A DNA stretch of 64,000 nucleotides from Prorocentrum cordatum (taxonomy: Eukaryota > Sar > Dinophyceae > Prorocentrales > Prorocentraceae), in the NCBI GenBank assembly GCA_963575745.1, contig CAUYUJ010002734.1, forward strand, positions 1 through 64,000, read 5' to 3'. Below are positions 20,708-30,429 of this stretch, piece by piece (within the stretch, counting starts at the first letter, position 1; the number at the start of each line of letters is the position of its first letter). The notes beneath the pieces were generated by a model. It saw only the letters and a program-made list of their open reading frames with translations. It searched no databases and was not told where the DNA came from. The translations under genes and the position numbers were made by a program.

Positions 20708-21435
20708 CCCTACCTAGGCTCTGCCTAGAAGGGTTCTTACTCTCTGGGCTTAAAGGGACCGGGCAGTGGAAAGCGCCCCTGGCGGTTCCCCCAGTATCCG
20801 CCCCGCGGTTCCCCCAGTTACGTCCCTTTAGCTTCGCGTTGCTTATCTCATCTTAGTTTCGCTGATATCATCTTAGCTTAGCTTAGCTTCATCTTAGCTC
20901 AGGTTTATCTTAGCTTAGCTTACCTTCATCTTAGCTTCGCTGAACTTTAGCATAGCAGAGCACAGCATAACATAGCATAGCGTAGCATAGCATAGCGCAG
21001 CATACCGTTAGCATGGGGGTAATTCCCTACCTAGGCTCTGCCTAGAGGGTTAGCTTAGCTTAACGTAGCTTATCTCAGTTTAGCTTAGCTTAGCTTAGCA
21101 TAGCTTAGCATAGCGCAGCGCTGCATTGATAGCATCGCATATCATAACACAGCCACGCATAGCATATCATAACATATCATAGCATAGCGCAGCATAGCGA
21201 CGCATAGCACCGCACAGCCTATCATATCATAGCATAGCATAGCATAGCATAGCGCAGCTTAGCTCAGCGTATCATAGCATAGCAAATCATAACATAGCAA
21301 AGCGCAGCATAGCATAGCATATAATAGCATCGCATAGCATATCATATCATAGCATAACATAGCTTAACATAGCATGGCATAGCATAGCATAGCAACTAAT
21401 GCTGCTTTCCTAGGGGCTCCAACTTCTAGGTAGGG
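20708..21435. repeat. AGCAT/AGCTT pentanucleotide block with inverted ends
   Basis: The interior (about 20840-21400) is a degenerate 5-bp repeat of AGCAT, AGCTT and AGCGC. The left edge is CCCTACCTAG (20708-20717) and the right edge is its exact complement CTAGGTAGGG (21426-21435). A second direct copy of the left motif with its CTCTGCCTAGA extension lies at 21025. This may be a tiny element whose body expanded as a microsatellite. Confidence 0.6.
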
Positions 21436-21570
21436 TCGCACTGGGGTAATCCTATTTCTTGCGCGAGGGAGGAAGAGGGAAGAGACGGATGAAATGGAGG
21501 AGGACACATGAGTGCCCCAAGTGGTGGCCTGGGGATCCAGAGAGGGGAGGCCTTCTGGGCTCGATGTCGG

Positions 21571-23199
21571 TCAGGAGGGGCAGCCGCCTGCTTCGAAAGG
21601 CCTGATCGTCCTCCTCCCTGCCCCCCCTCCGCCAGTGCCTCGGCCTCCGCCTCCTGAGGCAGCGAACCGCTGGAGGACGCGGAGGGGTGTTTTAAATGCG
21701 GCCATTTCGCGCCCATGTTCCTTGTGCATGAGAGAGGCCTCGTGGAAAATGTACTCGACGAGCTCCTTTTTCTTGAAGAGCGCGTGGACCATCCCTGGCG
21801 ATTTACAATCGCGCCCGCGGACCCGGCTCACGGCCAGTTTCTCGCCCTTCGGGGCGTCGCCCGCCAGGCGAGCCACGCGGAAAGTGTCCTGGACGAAAAC
21901 GAACAATTCCCTGGCCTTGTCGTCAGAGACAGCCCTTTTGGAGCATGCGAAGCCGATCTTCATGAGAAGCGCAGGTTCGCGAAGCTCTGGGATATATGCT
22001 TCGGCCAGCGAGAAAGCCGAAGAGCAGGCGCTGTCGAGGACGAAAGTGCGCAAACCTTTCAGCGCCGCGGCAGTTGCGCTGGTGCACGGTTTCCCTTTGC
22101 ACTGGAGGCCGTAGGCCTTCAGCGCAACCTCTAGCCTCGTCACTGCTTCCGCTCTGTCGAGACTGGCGCGCACGTTTGTCAAGCGGCACGCTTTTTCTGC
22201 GAACCGCCAGAAGCTATCTGCGCCAGAGGCAGCACTCGCAGTGAACATCTTCTCCCCGAAACTCAGGGCCGCCAAGTGGGTCGCGTCCGCATCGGGCAGC
22301 ACGCGCATCCTGATGGGGACGGACAACGCGGCATTGAACAGATGCCACACGCGGTCCTCGTTGGACTCCTTGAGCGCCTCGCTCATGGCAGAATACCACG
22401 TGATCACCACCGCGCGGCCCGCGATCATGGCCAGAGGCTCTGTCAAGCAAGCTCCAGGCTTGCCAGGCTCAAGGCGCTGGGCGACATGAGCGTCGACCAC
22501 CAAGGCGGGGAGAGGCACGTCGAAGGTCAGGCGCCGCGAGGGCGCGTGCTTGGAGGAGAGGAGGAACGTCTCCTCCGACCACATGTTCATGGCACCCTCG
22601 AGCTGACTTACGGCGACGTCGTCGATGTCCGCGCAAACCGGGTCCAACATCCACACCGCCCCCGCTGCCTCGTACTCCTTGGCGCGGGAGAAGCTCGCAA
22701 CCAGGTTGTCGAAGTCCATGACCTCGCGAAACGAAGCGAGGTTAGCGCCAGAGGCAGCATCAGTGATGGCCAACGGCGCAATCAAAGAACACTTGGCGGA
22801 CACCGCGAAGGACACCTCGCGCTTGCGAAGCTCCAGGAAGATGACCAAAGCCTGGTCGACGTAACCCTTCACTTGGCGCACCCAATCCTTGACAGCACAT
22901 TGCTGCGTCGACGCGCTCTCCATCTCGAGGAGCTGATTGATGCACAGCGGGGCAGGCGGCGCGCCAAAGGCGACGGCTGGCGGCGCGCCAGAGCCAGCGG
23001 CGGGCGACGCGCCAGAGGCAGCGGCTGGTGAGGCCGCAGCGGCTGGTGACGCACCAGAGGCAGCGGCTGGAGAGGCCGCAGCGGCTGCGGCTGGTGACGC
23101 GCCAGAGGCAGCGGCTGGAGAGGCCGCAGCGGCTGGTGAGGCCGCCGCCGCCTTCTTCGCAGGCGACGTGGTCGCCAAGTCAGCTGCCCTCTTGCCCAT
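21571..23199 (-). CDS. Unrecognised protein with low-complexity N-terminus
   Basis: I do not recognise this 542-residue protein. It begins MGKRAADLATTSPAKKAAAA, followed to about residue 88 by an Ala/Ser/Pro-rich repeat (AAASGASPAA), compatible with a disordered, basic, possibly nuclear-targeting lead. From about residue 95 the sequence is balanced and globular, mostly helical in character (VKDWVRQVKGYVDQALVIFL, CKSPGMVHALFKKKELVEYI). The C-terminus from about 505 is Gly-rich (GGGGRGTGGGGAGRR). There is no membrane segment or signal peptide. The ATG at 23199 was chosen because upstream codons (to 23313) look like 5' untranslated DNA with a repeated GCTGTGTCGGCTCTCA. Its low repeat content, even codon use and lack of stops over 1.6 kb argue that it is real. 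The motif CTGCCTCTGGCG lies in frame in the leader and at two internal sites (AASGA). Confidence 0.65.
   Translation of the reverse strand: MGKRAADLATTSPAKKAAAASPAAAASPAAASGASPAAAAAASPAAASGASPAAAASPAAASGASPAAGSGAPPAVAFGAPPAPLCINQLLEMESASTQQCAVKDWVRQVKGYVDQALVIFLELRKREVSFAVSAKCSLIAPLAITDAASGANLASFREVMDFDNLVASFSRAKEYEAAGAVWMLDPVCADIDDVAVSQLEGAMNMWSEETFLLSSKHAPSRRLTFDVPLPALVVDAHVAQRLEPGKPGACLTEPLAMIAGRAVVITWYSAMSEALKESNEDRVWHLFNAALSVPIRMRVLPDADATHLAALSFGEKMFTASAASGADSFWRFAEKACRLTNVRASLDRAEAVTRLEVALKAYGLQCKGKPCTSATAAALKGLRTFVLDSACSSAFSLAEAYIPELREPALLMKIGFACSKRAVSDDKARELFVFVQDTFRVARLAGDAPKGEKLAVSRVRGRDCKSPGMVHALFKKKELVEYIFHEASLMHKEHGREMAAFKTPLRVLQRFAASGGGGRGTGGGGAGRRTIRPFEAGGCPS
22219..22234. repeat. 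CGCCAGAGGCAG motif inside coding sequence
   Basis: Encodes ASAASGAD on the minus strand within otherwise complex protein sequence. A second such site lies at about 22744-22762 (TDAASGAN). Confidence 0.6.
22960..23145 (-). repeat. In-frame 42/48-bp repeat in the leader of the unknown protein
   Basis: Units of 42, 48 and 42 bp, each containing GCGCCAGAGGCAGCGGCTGG and encoding AAASGASPAA-type strings. The core is the same motif that is dispersed through 22-35.5 kb. Confidence 0.8.
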
Positions 23200-23329
23200 G
23201 GTGCTTCGGGGAGAGGTTGATGAGAGCCGACACAGCTGAGAGCCGACACAGCTGACGATGATGATGATCAAAGCCATCAGGGAGGCGCACGAGAAGCTGA
23301 AAACGCACACCAACGAACGCCTACTTTCC

Positions 23330-23523
23330 CTAGGGTCTCGTTTCGTTTTCCTCGGGTCATGTTTAGTTTTCTTACGGTCTTGTTCAGTTTTGGTAGGGTC
23401 CTGTTTAGTTTTCCTGGGGTCTCGCTTGGTGTTGCTAGGGTCCTGTTTGGTTTTCCCAGGGCCTCGTTTAGTTTTGGTAGGGTCCTGTTTACTGTTCCGA
23501 TGGTCTCGATTAGTTTTGGTAAG

Positions 23524-23617
<94 letters not shown>

Positions 23618-26600
23618 CTCGAAGGGTCTCGTTTAGTTGTGGTAGGGTCATGTTTAATTTTCCGACGGTGTCGCTTAGTTTTGCTAGGGTCATGTTTATT
23701 GTTCCCAGGGTCTTGTTTAAGTTGCCCAGGGTCTTGTTTAGTTGTTCTAGGGTCTCGTTTAGTCTTGCGAAGGTCATGTTTAGTTTTCCTAGGGTCTGGT
23801 TTAGTTTTGCCAGGGTCCTGTTTCGTTTTCCTAGGGTCTCGTTTAGTTTTGCTAGGGTCCTGTTTAGTTTTCCCATGGTCTCGTTTCGTTTTGGTAGGGT
23901 CCTGTTTAGTTTTCCTATGGTCTCGCTTAGTTTTGGTAGGGTCCTGTTCAGTTGTCCTAGGGTCTCGGTTAGTTTTGGCAGGGTCCTGTTCAAATTTCCT
24001 AGGGTCTCGTTTAGTTTTGGTAGGGTCCTGTTTAGTTGTCCGAAGGTCTCGGTTCGTTTTGGTAAGGTCCTGTTTATTTTCCTATGGTCTCGTTTAGTTT
24101 CGCTAGGGTCCTGTTAGGTTTCCTGGGGTCTCGTTTAGTTGCGTTAGGGTCTCGTTTAGTTTTCCTAGGGTCTCGTTTTTTTTTGGTAGGGTCCTGTTCA
24201 GTTTTCCGGGGGTCTCGTTTAGTTTTGGTATGGTCCTGTTTATTTTCCTAGGGTCTCCTTTAGTTGTGTTAAGGTCCTGTTTAGTTGTCCTAGGGTCTCG
24301 TTTAGTTTTGGTAGGGTCTTGTTTAGTTGTCCTAAGGTCTCGTTTAGTTTTGGTAGGTCCTCTTTAGTTTTCCCTAGGGTCTCGTTTAGTCTTGGCGGGG
24401 TCCTGTTTAGTTTTCCTAGGGTCTCGTTTAGTTGTGCTAGGGTCCTGTTCAGTTTTCCTACGGTCTCGTTTAGTTTTGGTAGGGTACTGTTTAGTTCTCG
24501 TTTAGTTTTGGTAGGGTCCTGTTTAGTTGTCCTAGGGCCTCGCTTAGTTTTGCTAGGATCCTCTTTAGTTGTACTAGGGTCTCTTTTAGTTTTTGTAGGG
24601 TCCTGTTTAGTTTTCCTACGGTCTCGTTTAGTTTTGGTAGGGTACTGTTTAGTTTTCCTAGGGTCTCATTTGGTTTTGGTAGGGTCCTGTTTAGTTGTCC
24701 TAGGGTTTCGTTTAGTTTTGGTAGGGTCTTGTTTAGTTGTCCTAGAGCCCCGTTTAGTTTTGCCAGGGTCCTGTTCAGTTTTCCGATGGTCTCGCTTAGT
24801 GTTGGCAGGTTCTTGTTTAGTTGTCCGAGGATCTCGCTTAGTTTTGGTAGGGTCCTGTTTAGTTTTCCAAGGGTCTCGTTTAGTTTTGCGAGGGTCCTGT
24901 TTAGTTGTCCTAGGGTCTCGTTTAGTTTTGGTAGGGTCCTGTTTAGTTTTCCCATGGTCTCGTTTAGTTTTGGCTGGGCCCTGTTTAGTTTTCCTAGGGT
25001 CGCGTTTTGTTTTGGTAGGGTCCTGTTTAGTTTTCCCATGGTCTCGTTTAGGTTTGCTAGAGTCATGTTTAGGTTTCCCAGGGGCTCATTTAGTTGTGCT
25101 AGGGTCCTGTTTAGTTTTCCTAGGGTCTCGTTTAGTTTTGGTAGGGTCATGTTTAGTTGTCCTGAACTCTCGTGCAGTTTTGCTAAAGGGCTGTTTAGTT
25201 GTCCGAGGGTCTCGTTGAGTTTTGCTAGGGTCCTGTTCAGTTTTCCTAGGGTCTTGTTTATTTTTTGTTGGTTTTAGTTCTGCGAGGGTCGTGTTTAGTT
25301 GTCCTAGGGTTTGGTTTAGTGTTGGTAGGGTCCTGTTTAGTTTTCCGACGGTCTCGCTTAGTTTTGCTAGGGTCATGTTTATTGTTCCTAGGGTCTCGTT
25401 TTATTTTGGTAGGGTCCTGTTTAGTTTCCTATGGTCTCGCTTAGTTTTGGCAGGGTCCTGTTTAGTGTTCCTAGGGTCTCGTTTAGTTTTGCGAGGGTCC
25501 TGTTCAATTTTCCTAAGGTCTCGTTTAGTTTTGGTAGGGTCCTGTTTGTTTTCTCATGGTCTAGTTTAGTTTTGCTAGGGTCCCGTGTAGTTTTCCTAGG
25601 GTCTCGTTTAGTTTTGCGAGAGTCCTGTTTAATTGTCCCAGGGCCTCGTTTAGTTTTGGTAGGGTCCTGTTTAGGTTTCCTAGGGTCTCGTTTCGTTTTG
25701 GTAGGGTCCTGTTTAGTTGTCCTAAGGTCTTGTTTAGTTTTGGTGTGGTCCTGTGTAGTTTCCCCAAGGTCTCGTTTAGTTTTGGTTGGGTCCTCCTTAG
25801 TTTTCCTAGGGTCTCGTTTAGTTTTGCGAGGGTCCTGTTTAATTTTCCGAAGGTCTCGTTTAGTTGTGGTAGGGTCCTGCTTAGTTTTCCTAAGGTCTCG
25901 TTTTGTTCTGGCAGGGTCCTGTTTAGTTGTCCTAGGGTCTCGTTTAGTTTTGGTAGGGTCCTGTTGAGTTGTCCTAGGGTCTCGTTTAGTTTTGGCTGGG
26001 TCCTGTTTAGTTGTCCTAGGGTCTCGTTTAGTCTTGTTAGGGTCCTGTTTAGTTTTCCTGGGGTCTCGTTTAGTTGTGGTAGGATCCTGTTTAGTTTCCT
26101 AGGGTCTTGTTTAGTTGTCCTAAGGTCTTGTCTAATTTTCCTAGGGTCTCGTTTAGTTTTGGTAGGGTCCTGTTTAGTTTTCCTATGGTCTCGTTTAGTT
26201 TTGGTAGGGTCCTGTTTAGTTGTCCTAGGGCCTCGCTTAGTTTTGCTAGGATCCTCTTTAGTTCTCCTAGGGTCTCTTTTAGTTTTTGTAGGGTCCTGTT
26301 TAGTTTTCCTACGGTCTCGTTTAGTTTTGGTAGGGTACTGTTTAGTTTTCCCAGGGTCTCGTTTAGTTTTGGTAGGGTCCTGTTTAGTTGTCCTAGGGTC
26401 TCGTTTAGTTTTGCTAGGGTCCTGTTTAGTTGTCCTAGGGTCTCGTTTAGTTTTGCTGGGGTCCTGTTTAGTTTTCCTCCGGTCTCGTTTAGTTTTGGTA
26501 GGGTCGGGTTTAGTTTTCCCAGGGTCTCGCATAGTTTTGGCTGGGTCCTGTTGAGTTTTGCCAGGGTCTTGTTTAGTTTTCCTGCGACGCCGATGTCCCT

Positions 26601-26650
26601 CATCCTGTTTAGTTTTCCTAGGGTCTCGCTTAGTTTTGCTAGGGGAGGCT
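23330..26650. repeat. 42-bp minisatellite, long array
   Basis: Dimeric unit of two 21-bp halves, CGTTTAGTTTTGGTAGGG-like and TGTTTAGTTTTCCTAGGG-like, repeated for about 3.3 kb (roughly 75 dimers). Because 42 is 14 codons, several frames on both strands stay open (VLFSFPRVSFSFGR, RLVLVGSCLVFLGS, KLNETLGKLNRTLP, KTKRDPRKTKQDPT). They are not genes. The array is broken by a 92-base poly-T run. Confidence 0.95.
23526..23617. repeat. 92-base poly-T run
   Basis: A pure T tract inside the 42-bp array, flanked on both sides by array sequence. Confidence 0.9.
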
Positions 26651-26655
26651 CTGGA

Positions 26656-26965
26656 TTGAGATGATGTAGGTGGTCGTGATGACGATGGTCATGATGTCGG
26701 TGGTCATGATGTCAGGGGTCACGATGACGATGGTCACGATGTCGGTGGTCATGATGTCGCTGATTGTGCTGATGATGTGGGTGCCACCCACATCATGGCC
26801 GCTGGCAATGAATGATGGCGCCTACTACGGTGGCGGCGATGACGACGACGTCTTTTTCCGCTCGCAAGTGTCGCGGCGCGAGCTGCCGCGACGCCGCCTT
26901 GGCCTCGGAAGGCGCGCCAGAGGCAGAGGCACGCCAGAGGCAGTGACTCGGCCACGCCAGAGGCC
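26656..26965. repeat. Cassette copy 1: 15-bp GATGTCGGTGGTCAT repeat and motif cluster
   Basis: 15-bp units (GATGTCGGTGGTCAT, GATGACGATGGTCAT, GATGTCAGGGGTCAC) lead into CTCGCAAGTGTCGCGGCGCG and then three CGCCAGAGGCAG-type motifs, ending AGAGGCCTAGGC. The same order is found at 29935-30240 and 32615-32910. Confidence 0.85.
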
Positions 26966-27014
26966 TAGGCAACTAGGCTGACAGAGGCCAGCAGGGACGG
27001 CGAGGCTGGCGCTG

Positions 27015-27353
27015 GTTGCTTTGCGCCAGCGGATGTAGGGGTGAACCCCTTCAGAGAAACCTTTCTTCCAAGCCACCGCGGACCAACCAATGCAACCATC
27101 GAACGAGTTGAAGCAAGTGCCACACTCCACGGCAAATCAGGTCGCCGCAGGTCGGCTCGAAACGACGCCACAGGTCGGCTTGACGCCGCGGGTCGGCATG
27201 CATATGCTCCACGGCATCGTAATGAGGCCGCCGTCATCGTGCAAATGCCCACGGTGGCCTCAATCGGAGTCGGACTCATGCACGGTCGCCGTCTTCAGAA
27301 GACGGCCGTCTCATCCACCATGGCCTTAATTGGCCTCCTCATCCACCATTGCT
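27015..27353. other. Short internal duplications, no gene
   Basis: GCAGGTCGGCT-like 27-bp repeats at 27140-27200. A diverged copy of the 3' end of the next frame (TCGGAGTCGGACTC...CACGGTCG) lies at 27260-27300, matching 27355-27390. Confidence 0.45.
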
Positions 27354-27967
27354 TCAGTCGGAGTCGGACTCCAACACGGTCGACGTCGTCTCCCAAACCT
27401 CCTCGCACGTGTATTCCACCGTATACTTGATGTCCAGCGGGCCCCTCGTCTTGGTGCCAGCCGAGTACTTGTTGGTGCGCGTCGACGTCAGGCCCTGGAA
27501 GATATCGCCAAGGCCGTCGGGGATCACCTCACCCTCCTTGAAAGTATGCACGATGCACTTCCTGCACTTCTCGTAGACGACCTTCGTCAGCTTACGCCGA
27601 GGCCGATTCCGACCCCCTCCCTCATTGCCGTTGCCATTGGAAGCTCAGCCTTTGGCTCTTCCTTAATGCCCGCAGGAGCCCCCGCTGAAGATCCCTCGCC
27701 GCCAGAGGCAAGCGGTGGCACGCTGTATGCAGCGGCAAAACTCAGGCCACGCGGCATGCTGCCCTGGAGATCCTCCTGGGTGGCACCATCATCCCCACGC
27801 CAGAGGCAGTGACTCGGCACGCCAGAGGCAGTGGCAGGGCCTTCGGCGTCGCTCAAGCTGTCCTTCACCACCGTCACCATTGCATCTGTGGGCGGCGGCG
27901 TCTCCTGGGGCAGCTCCGGCGGCGATGGCGGCGGTGGATACGGAGGAGTCCTGGGCTGCGCAGACAT
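27354..27967 (-). CDS. Possible hypothetical protein, frameshifted or spliced
   Basis: From ATG 27967 the frame reads MSAQPRTPPYPPPPSPPELP and TDAMVTVVKDSLSDAEGP, then ATASGVPSHCLWRG, then DDGATQEDLQGSMPRGL, and stops near 27587. An overlapping frame (about 27620-27354) reads RPRRKLTKVVYEKCRKCIVH, FKEGEVIPDGLGDIFQGL and IKYTVEYTCEEVWETTSTV, ending ESDSD. Both look like protein, so they may be two exons or halves of a frameshifted gene. The CRKC pair might bind metal, but I assign no function. The ATASGVPSHCLWRG stretch is exactly the translation of a tandem pair of the CGCCAGAGGCAG motif, so it looks inserted. Confidence 0.35.
27799..27836. repeat. Tandem pair of the CGCCAGAGGCAG motif
   Basis: Two copies 22 bp apart, separated by TGACTCGGCA. 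The same spaced arrangement occurs at 26930-26960 and 30200-30235, so the repeating unit is 22 bp. Confidence 0.75.
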
Positions 27968-28365
27968 GGCCACGCGTGGAGGAGTTCACCGTGTAGAAAT
28001 CAGCATGTATAAGGAGCCTGAGTTTTGAACCACAATGGCGAATGATCTCAGGCGGGGCAGGGCACAAGGGTGGGAAGCTTCGCGGAGCTGCTTGAACGTC
28101 TTGCTCTGCAGCGTGTTGTCCATGCTCGGGGGGGCCTCGACGAAGCCAGGGGTGAAAGCAGCCAGCGCTGCCCTCATGCCGCGCTTCTCGCCGCTCGGGT
28201 CCGTCAGTCCTCGAGGTGTCAAGCTGCGAGGCGCAAGCTGGGGCGCCGTGCAGCCTTGGACGGCCGCCCTCAGCAGGGGCGCTGAGCGCGGCGGCGGCCA
28301 GGCGGTGCTCGGGCCCTGCGGGTACGCCCAGGCGTTGCAAGGACAGGCGGAAGACGGAACAGAGA

Positions 28366-28405
28366 CGACGACGACGACGACGACGACGACGGCGACGGCG
28401 ACGGC
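28366..28405. repeat. CGA trinucleotide array, left arm
   Basis: (GAC)n then (GGCGAC)n. It mirrors the longer array at 28688-28775. Confidence 0.9.
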
Positions 28406-28685
28406 GTGCGTTTGCGCACACACCACTTTCAACACCAGGGTTCAGCTGCGTCGCGACGCTGCTTGTACCCTATGGCTGCACGCAGCAGAGCACGATGAGC
28501 CACACACCAGCGCACAGCCTAGTCGTAGCGAAGATGGATGCGCAACGTGGGGCGACCACGCTGCGCTCTGCTTTGGGCGGATCAGGCGACGACGAGAGCA
28601 AGCCGCGGAATAGCGGTGTGCACATGCTTCGCTGAAGCATTCAAAATCTAGACGCGCGTCGCGGCAACTGCCGTGCCGCGGCGCA

Positions 28686-28687
<2 letters not shown>

Positions 28688-28775
<88 letters not shown>
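28688..28775. repeat. CGT/CGC trinucleotide array, right arm
   Basis: (GTCGCC)n followed by (GTC)n. The two arrays have expanded to different lengths since the inverted duplication. Confidence 0.9.
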
Positions 28776-28776
<1 letters not shown>

Positions 28777-29359
28777 TCTGTTCCGTCTTCCGCCTGTCCT
28801 TGCAACGCCTGGGCGTACCCGCAGGGCCCGAGCACCGCCTGGCCGCCGCCACGCTCGGCGCCCCTGCTGAGGGCGGCCGTCCAAGGCTGCGCGGCGCCCC
28901 AGCTTGCGCCTCGCAGCTTGGCGCCTCGAGGACTGACCTGATCCTTTCATCGTCAAGGCGTCCACGACGTTGCCCGACCTGAGCGGCGAGCGCAGCGTCA
29001 GGGCAGCGATGGGCGCGTTTCGCATCCAGCTCCCATTGTCAGTGATGTTCCAGACGGGCCTTGTCACGCCGATAAGGCGGCCGACATGAGGGCAGCGCTG
29101 GCTGCTTTCACCCCTGGCCTCGTCGAGGCCCCCCACTCAGAGCCTGGACAACGCGCTGCTGAGCAAGACTTTCAATAAGCAGCTCCGCGCACAGTACCCA
29201 CGCGCCGACGCGCTGGGCCCTGGGCCAACCGAAGGGTGGAATCAAGCGGGGCGGGCAGGCCTTCTGGTTCGGTGACCGAAACCAGCGCCCCACCATCCCG
29301 TCCCACCTGATTCACCCCTTCGGTAAGCCCATCCGCTGGCGCCCCTTGATCCACCCCTT

Positions 29360-29620
29360 CGTTCAGTTTTGCTAGGGTCCTGTTTTGTCCTTGGGTCTCG
29401 TTTAGTTTTGCTACGGTCTCGTTTAGTTTTGGCAGGGTCCTGTTTAGTTGTCCTAGGGTCTTTTTTTGTCATTTCCTTTTTTTTTCTGGCGGCCTGTTTA
29501 GTTTTCATGGGGTCTCGTTTGGTTTTCCTATGGTTTTGTCTAGTGAACCTAGGATCTTGTTTAGTTTTGCTAGGGTCTCGTTTAGTTTTCCTCGGGTCTC
29601 GTCTAGTTTCTCTCCGCAGC
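29360..29620. repeat. 42-bp minisatellite, short array
   Basis: Same unit as 23330-26650, with a T-rich interruption at 29460-29490. Confidence 0.9.
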
Positions 29621-29624
29621 ATCG

Positions 29625-30425
29625 TCAGCGTCGTCACCATCATCGTCTTTGCCTAGGGTCTCATATGTATTTCACCGTCAGCATCGTCATCACCATCATC
29701 ACGATCATCATCGCCATCATCGTCATCATTTTCATTTTCGTCACCATGCCTTCGGCAGGCCGGGGTAAAGCATGCTCGCCCCCCCCCTTGGCGCCGTCCA
29801 GGACGACCCAGCAGTGGGAAACTAAACGCGACCCAGGAGACAACTAACACACGACCATGGTCGGTGGTGATGATGGTGACTACTACAGCACGACTCACAC
29901 GACCGTGGTCGGTGGTCGATGAGGGCGGCGGGAGCGAAACTGAGGATTGGGATGATGTCGGTGGTCATGATGACGATGGTCATGATGTCGGTGGTCATGA
30001 TGTCAGGGGTCATGATGACGATGGTCATGCTCTCGGTGGTCATGATGTCGCTGAGTGTGATGATGATGTGGGTGGTCATGATGGCGCCTACCACGTGCGC
30101 GGCGGTGGCGACGACGTGTTTTTCCGCCCGCACGTGTCGCGGCGCCAGCTGCCGCGGCGCCGCCTTGGCTTCAGAAGGCGCCAGAGGCAGCCGCACGCCA
30201 GAGTCAGCAGTGACTCGGCCACGCCAGAGGCCTAGGCAAGGCCTAGGTTCGGCCAGGAACGAGCGGCCATCAGTGCGAGCAGCAGCTGAGGCCCAGCGCG
30301 CAGCGCAAAAATAGTGGAGGGCACCCTATCGCCTTAGCAAGAGCAAGGACTCAATCAGTCACTCACCCGACACCACAGAGAAAAAAAACTTGGACCGTCG
30401 CTCACTTACTCAACAGCTGGGCCCT
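29625..30425. repeat. Cassette copy 2
   Basis: CATCGTCATCACCATCATC simple repeat (29625-29740), TGCCTTCGGCAGGCCGGGGT, 15-bp GATGTCGGTGGTCAT repeats (29950-30080), CACGTGTCGCGGCGCC, CGCCAGAGGCAG motifs (30178-30235), then a unique tail including CCTTAGCAAGAGCAAGGACT. All parts recur in order at 32310-33090. Confidence 0.85.
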
Positions 30426-30429
30426 CAAC

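Larger units (their letters stand above)
28082..29190. repeat. Large inverted repeat with CGA/CGT cores
   Basis: The left arm 28082-28440 is the reverse complement of 28640-29190 by landmarks: GGAGCTGCTTGAACGTCTTG versus CAAGACTTTCAATAAGCAGC at the outside, GTGAAAGCAGCCAGCGCTGC versus GCAGCGCTGGCTGCTTTCAC, CCTCGAGGACTGAC, GCCGCCCTCAGCAGGGGCGC, and GGCGGAAGACGGAACAGAGA next to the trinucleotide arrays. The centre (28441-28640) is unique. The right arm has about 150 bp of extra sequence (28940-29080). Arm divergence is modest. Confidence 0.85.

Noticed and set aside
23277-26603. Long frames with KLNETLGKLNRTLP or VLFSFPRVSFSFGR repeats
   Set aside because: These are direct products of the 42-bp repeat on both strands. 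No start context or non-repeat domain is present.
23330-26650. Degenerate telomeric repeat
   Set aside because: TTTAG and AGGG occur in each unit but never as contiguous TTTAGGG tandem repeats. The 21-bp period is clear.
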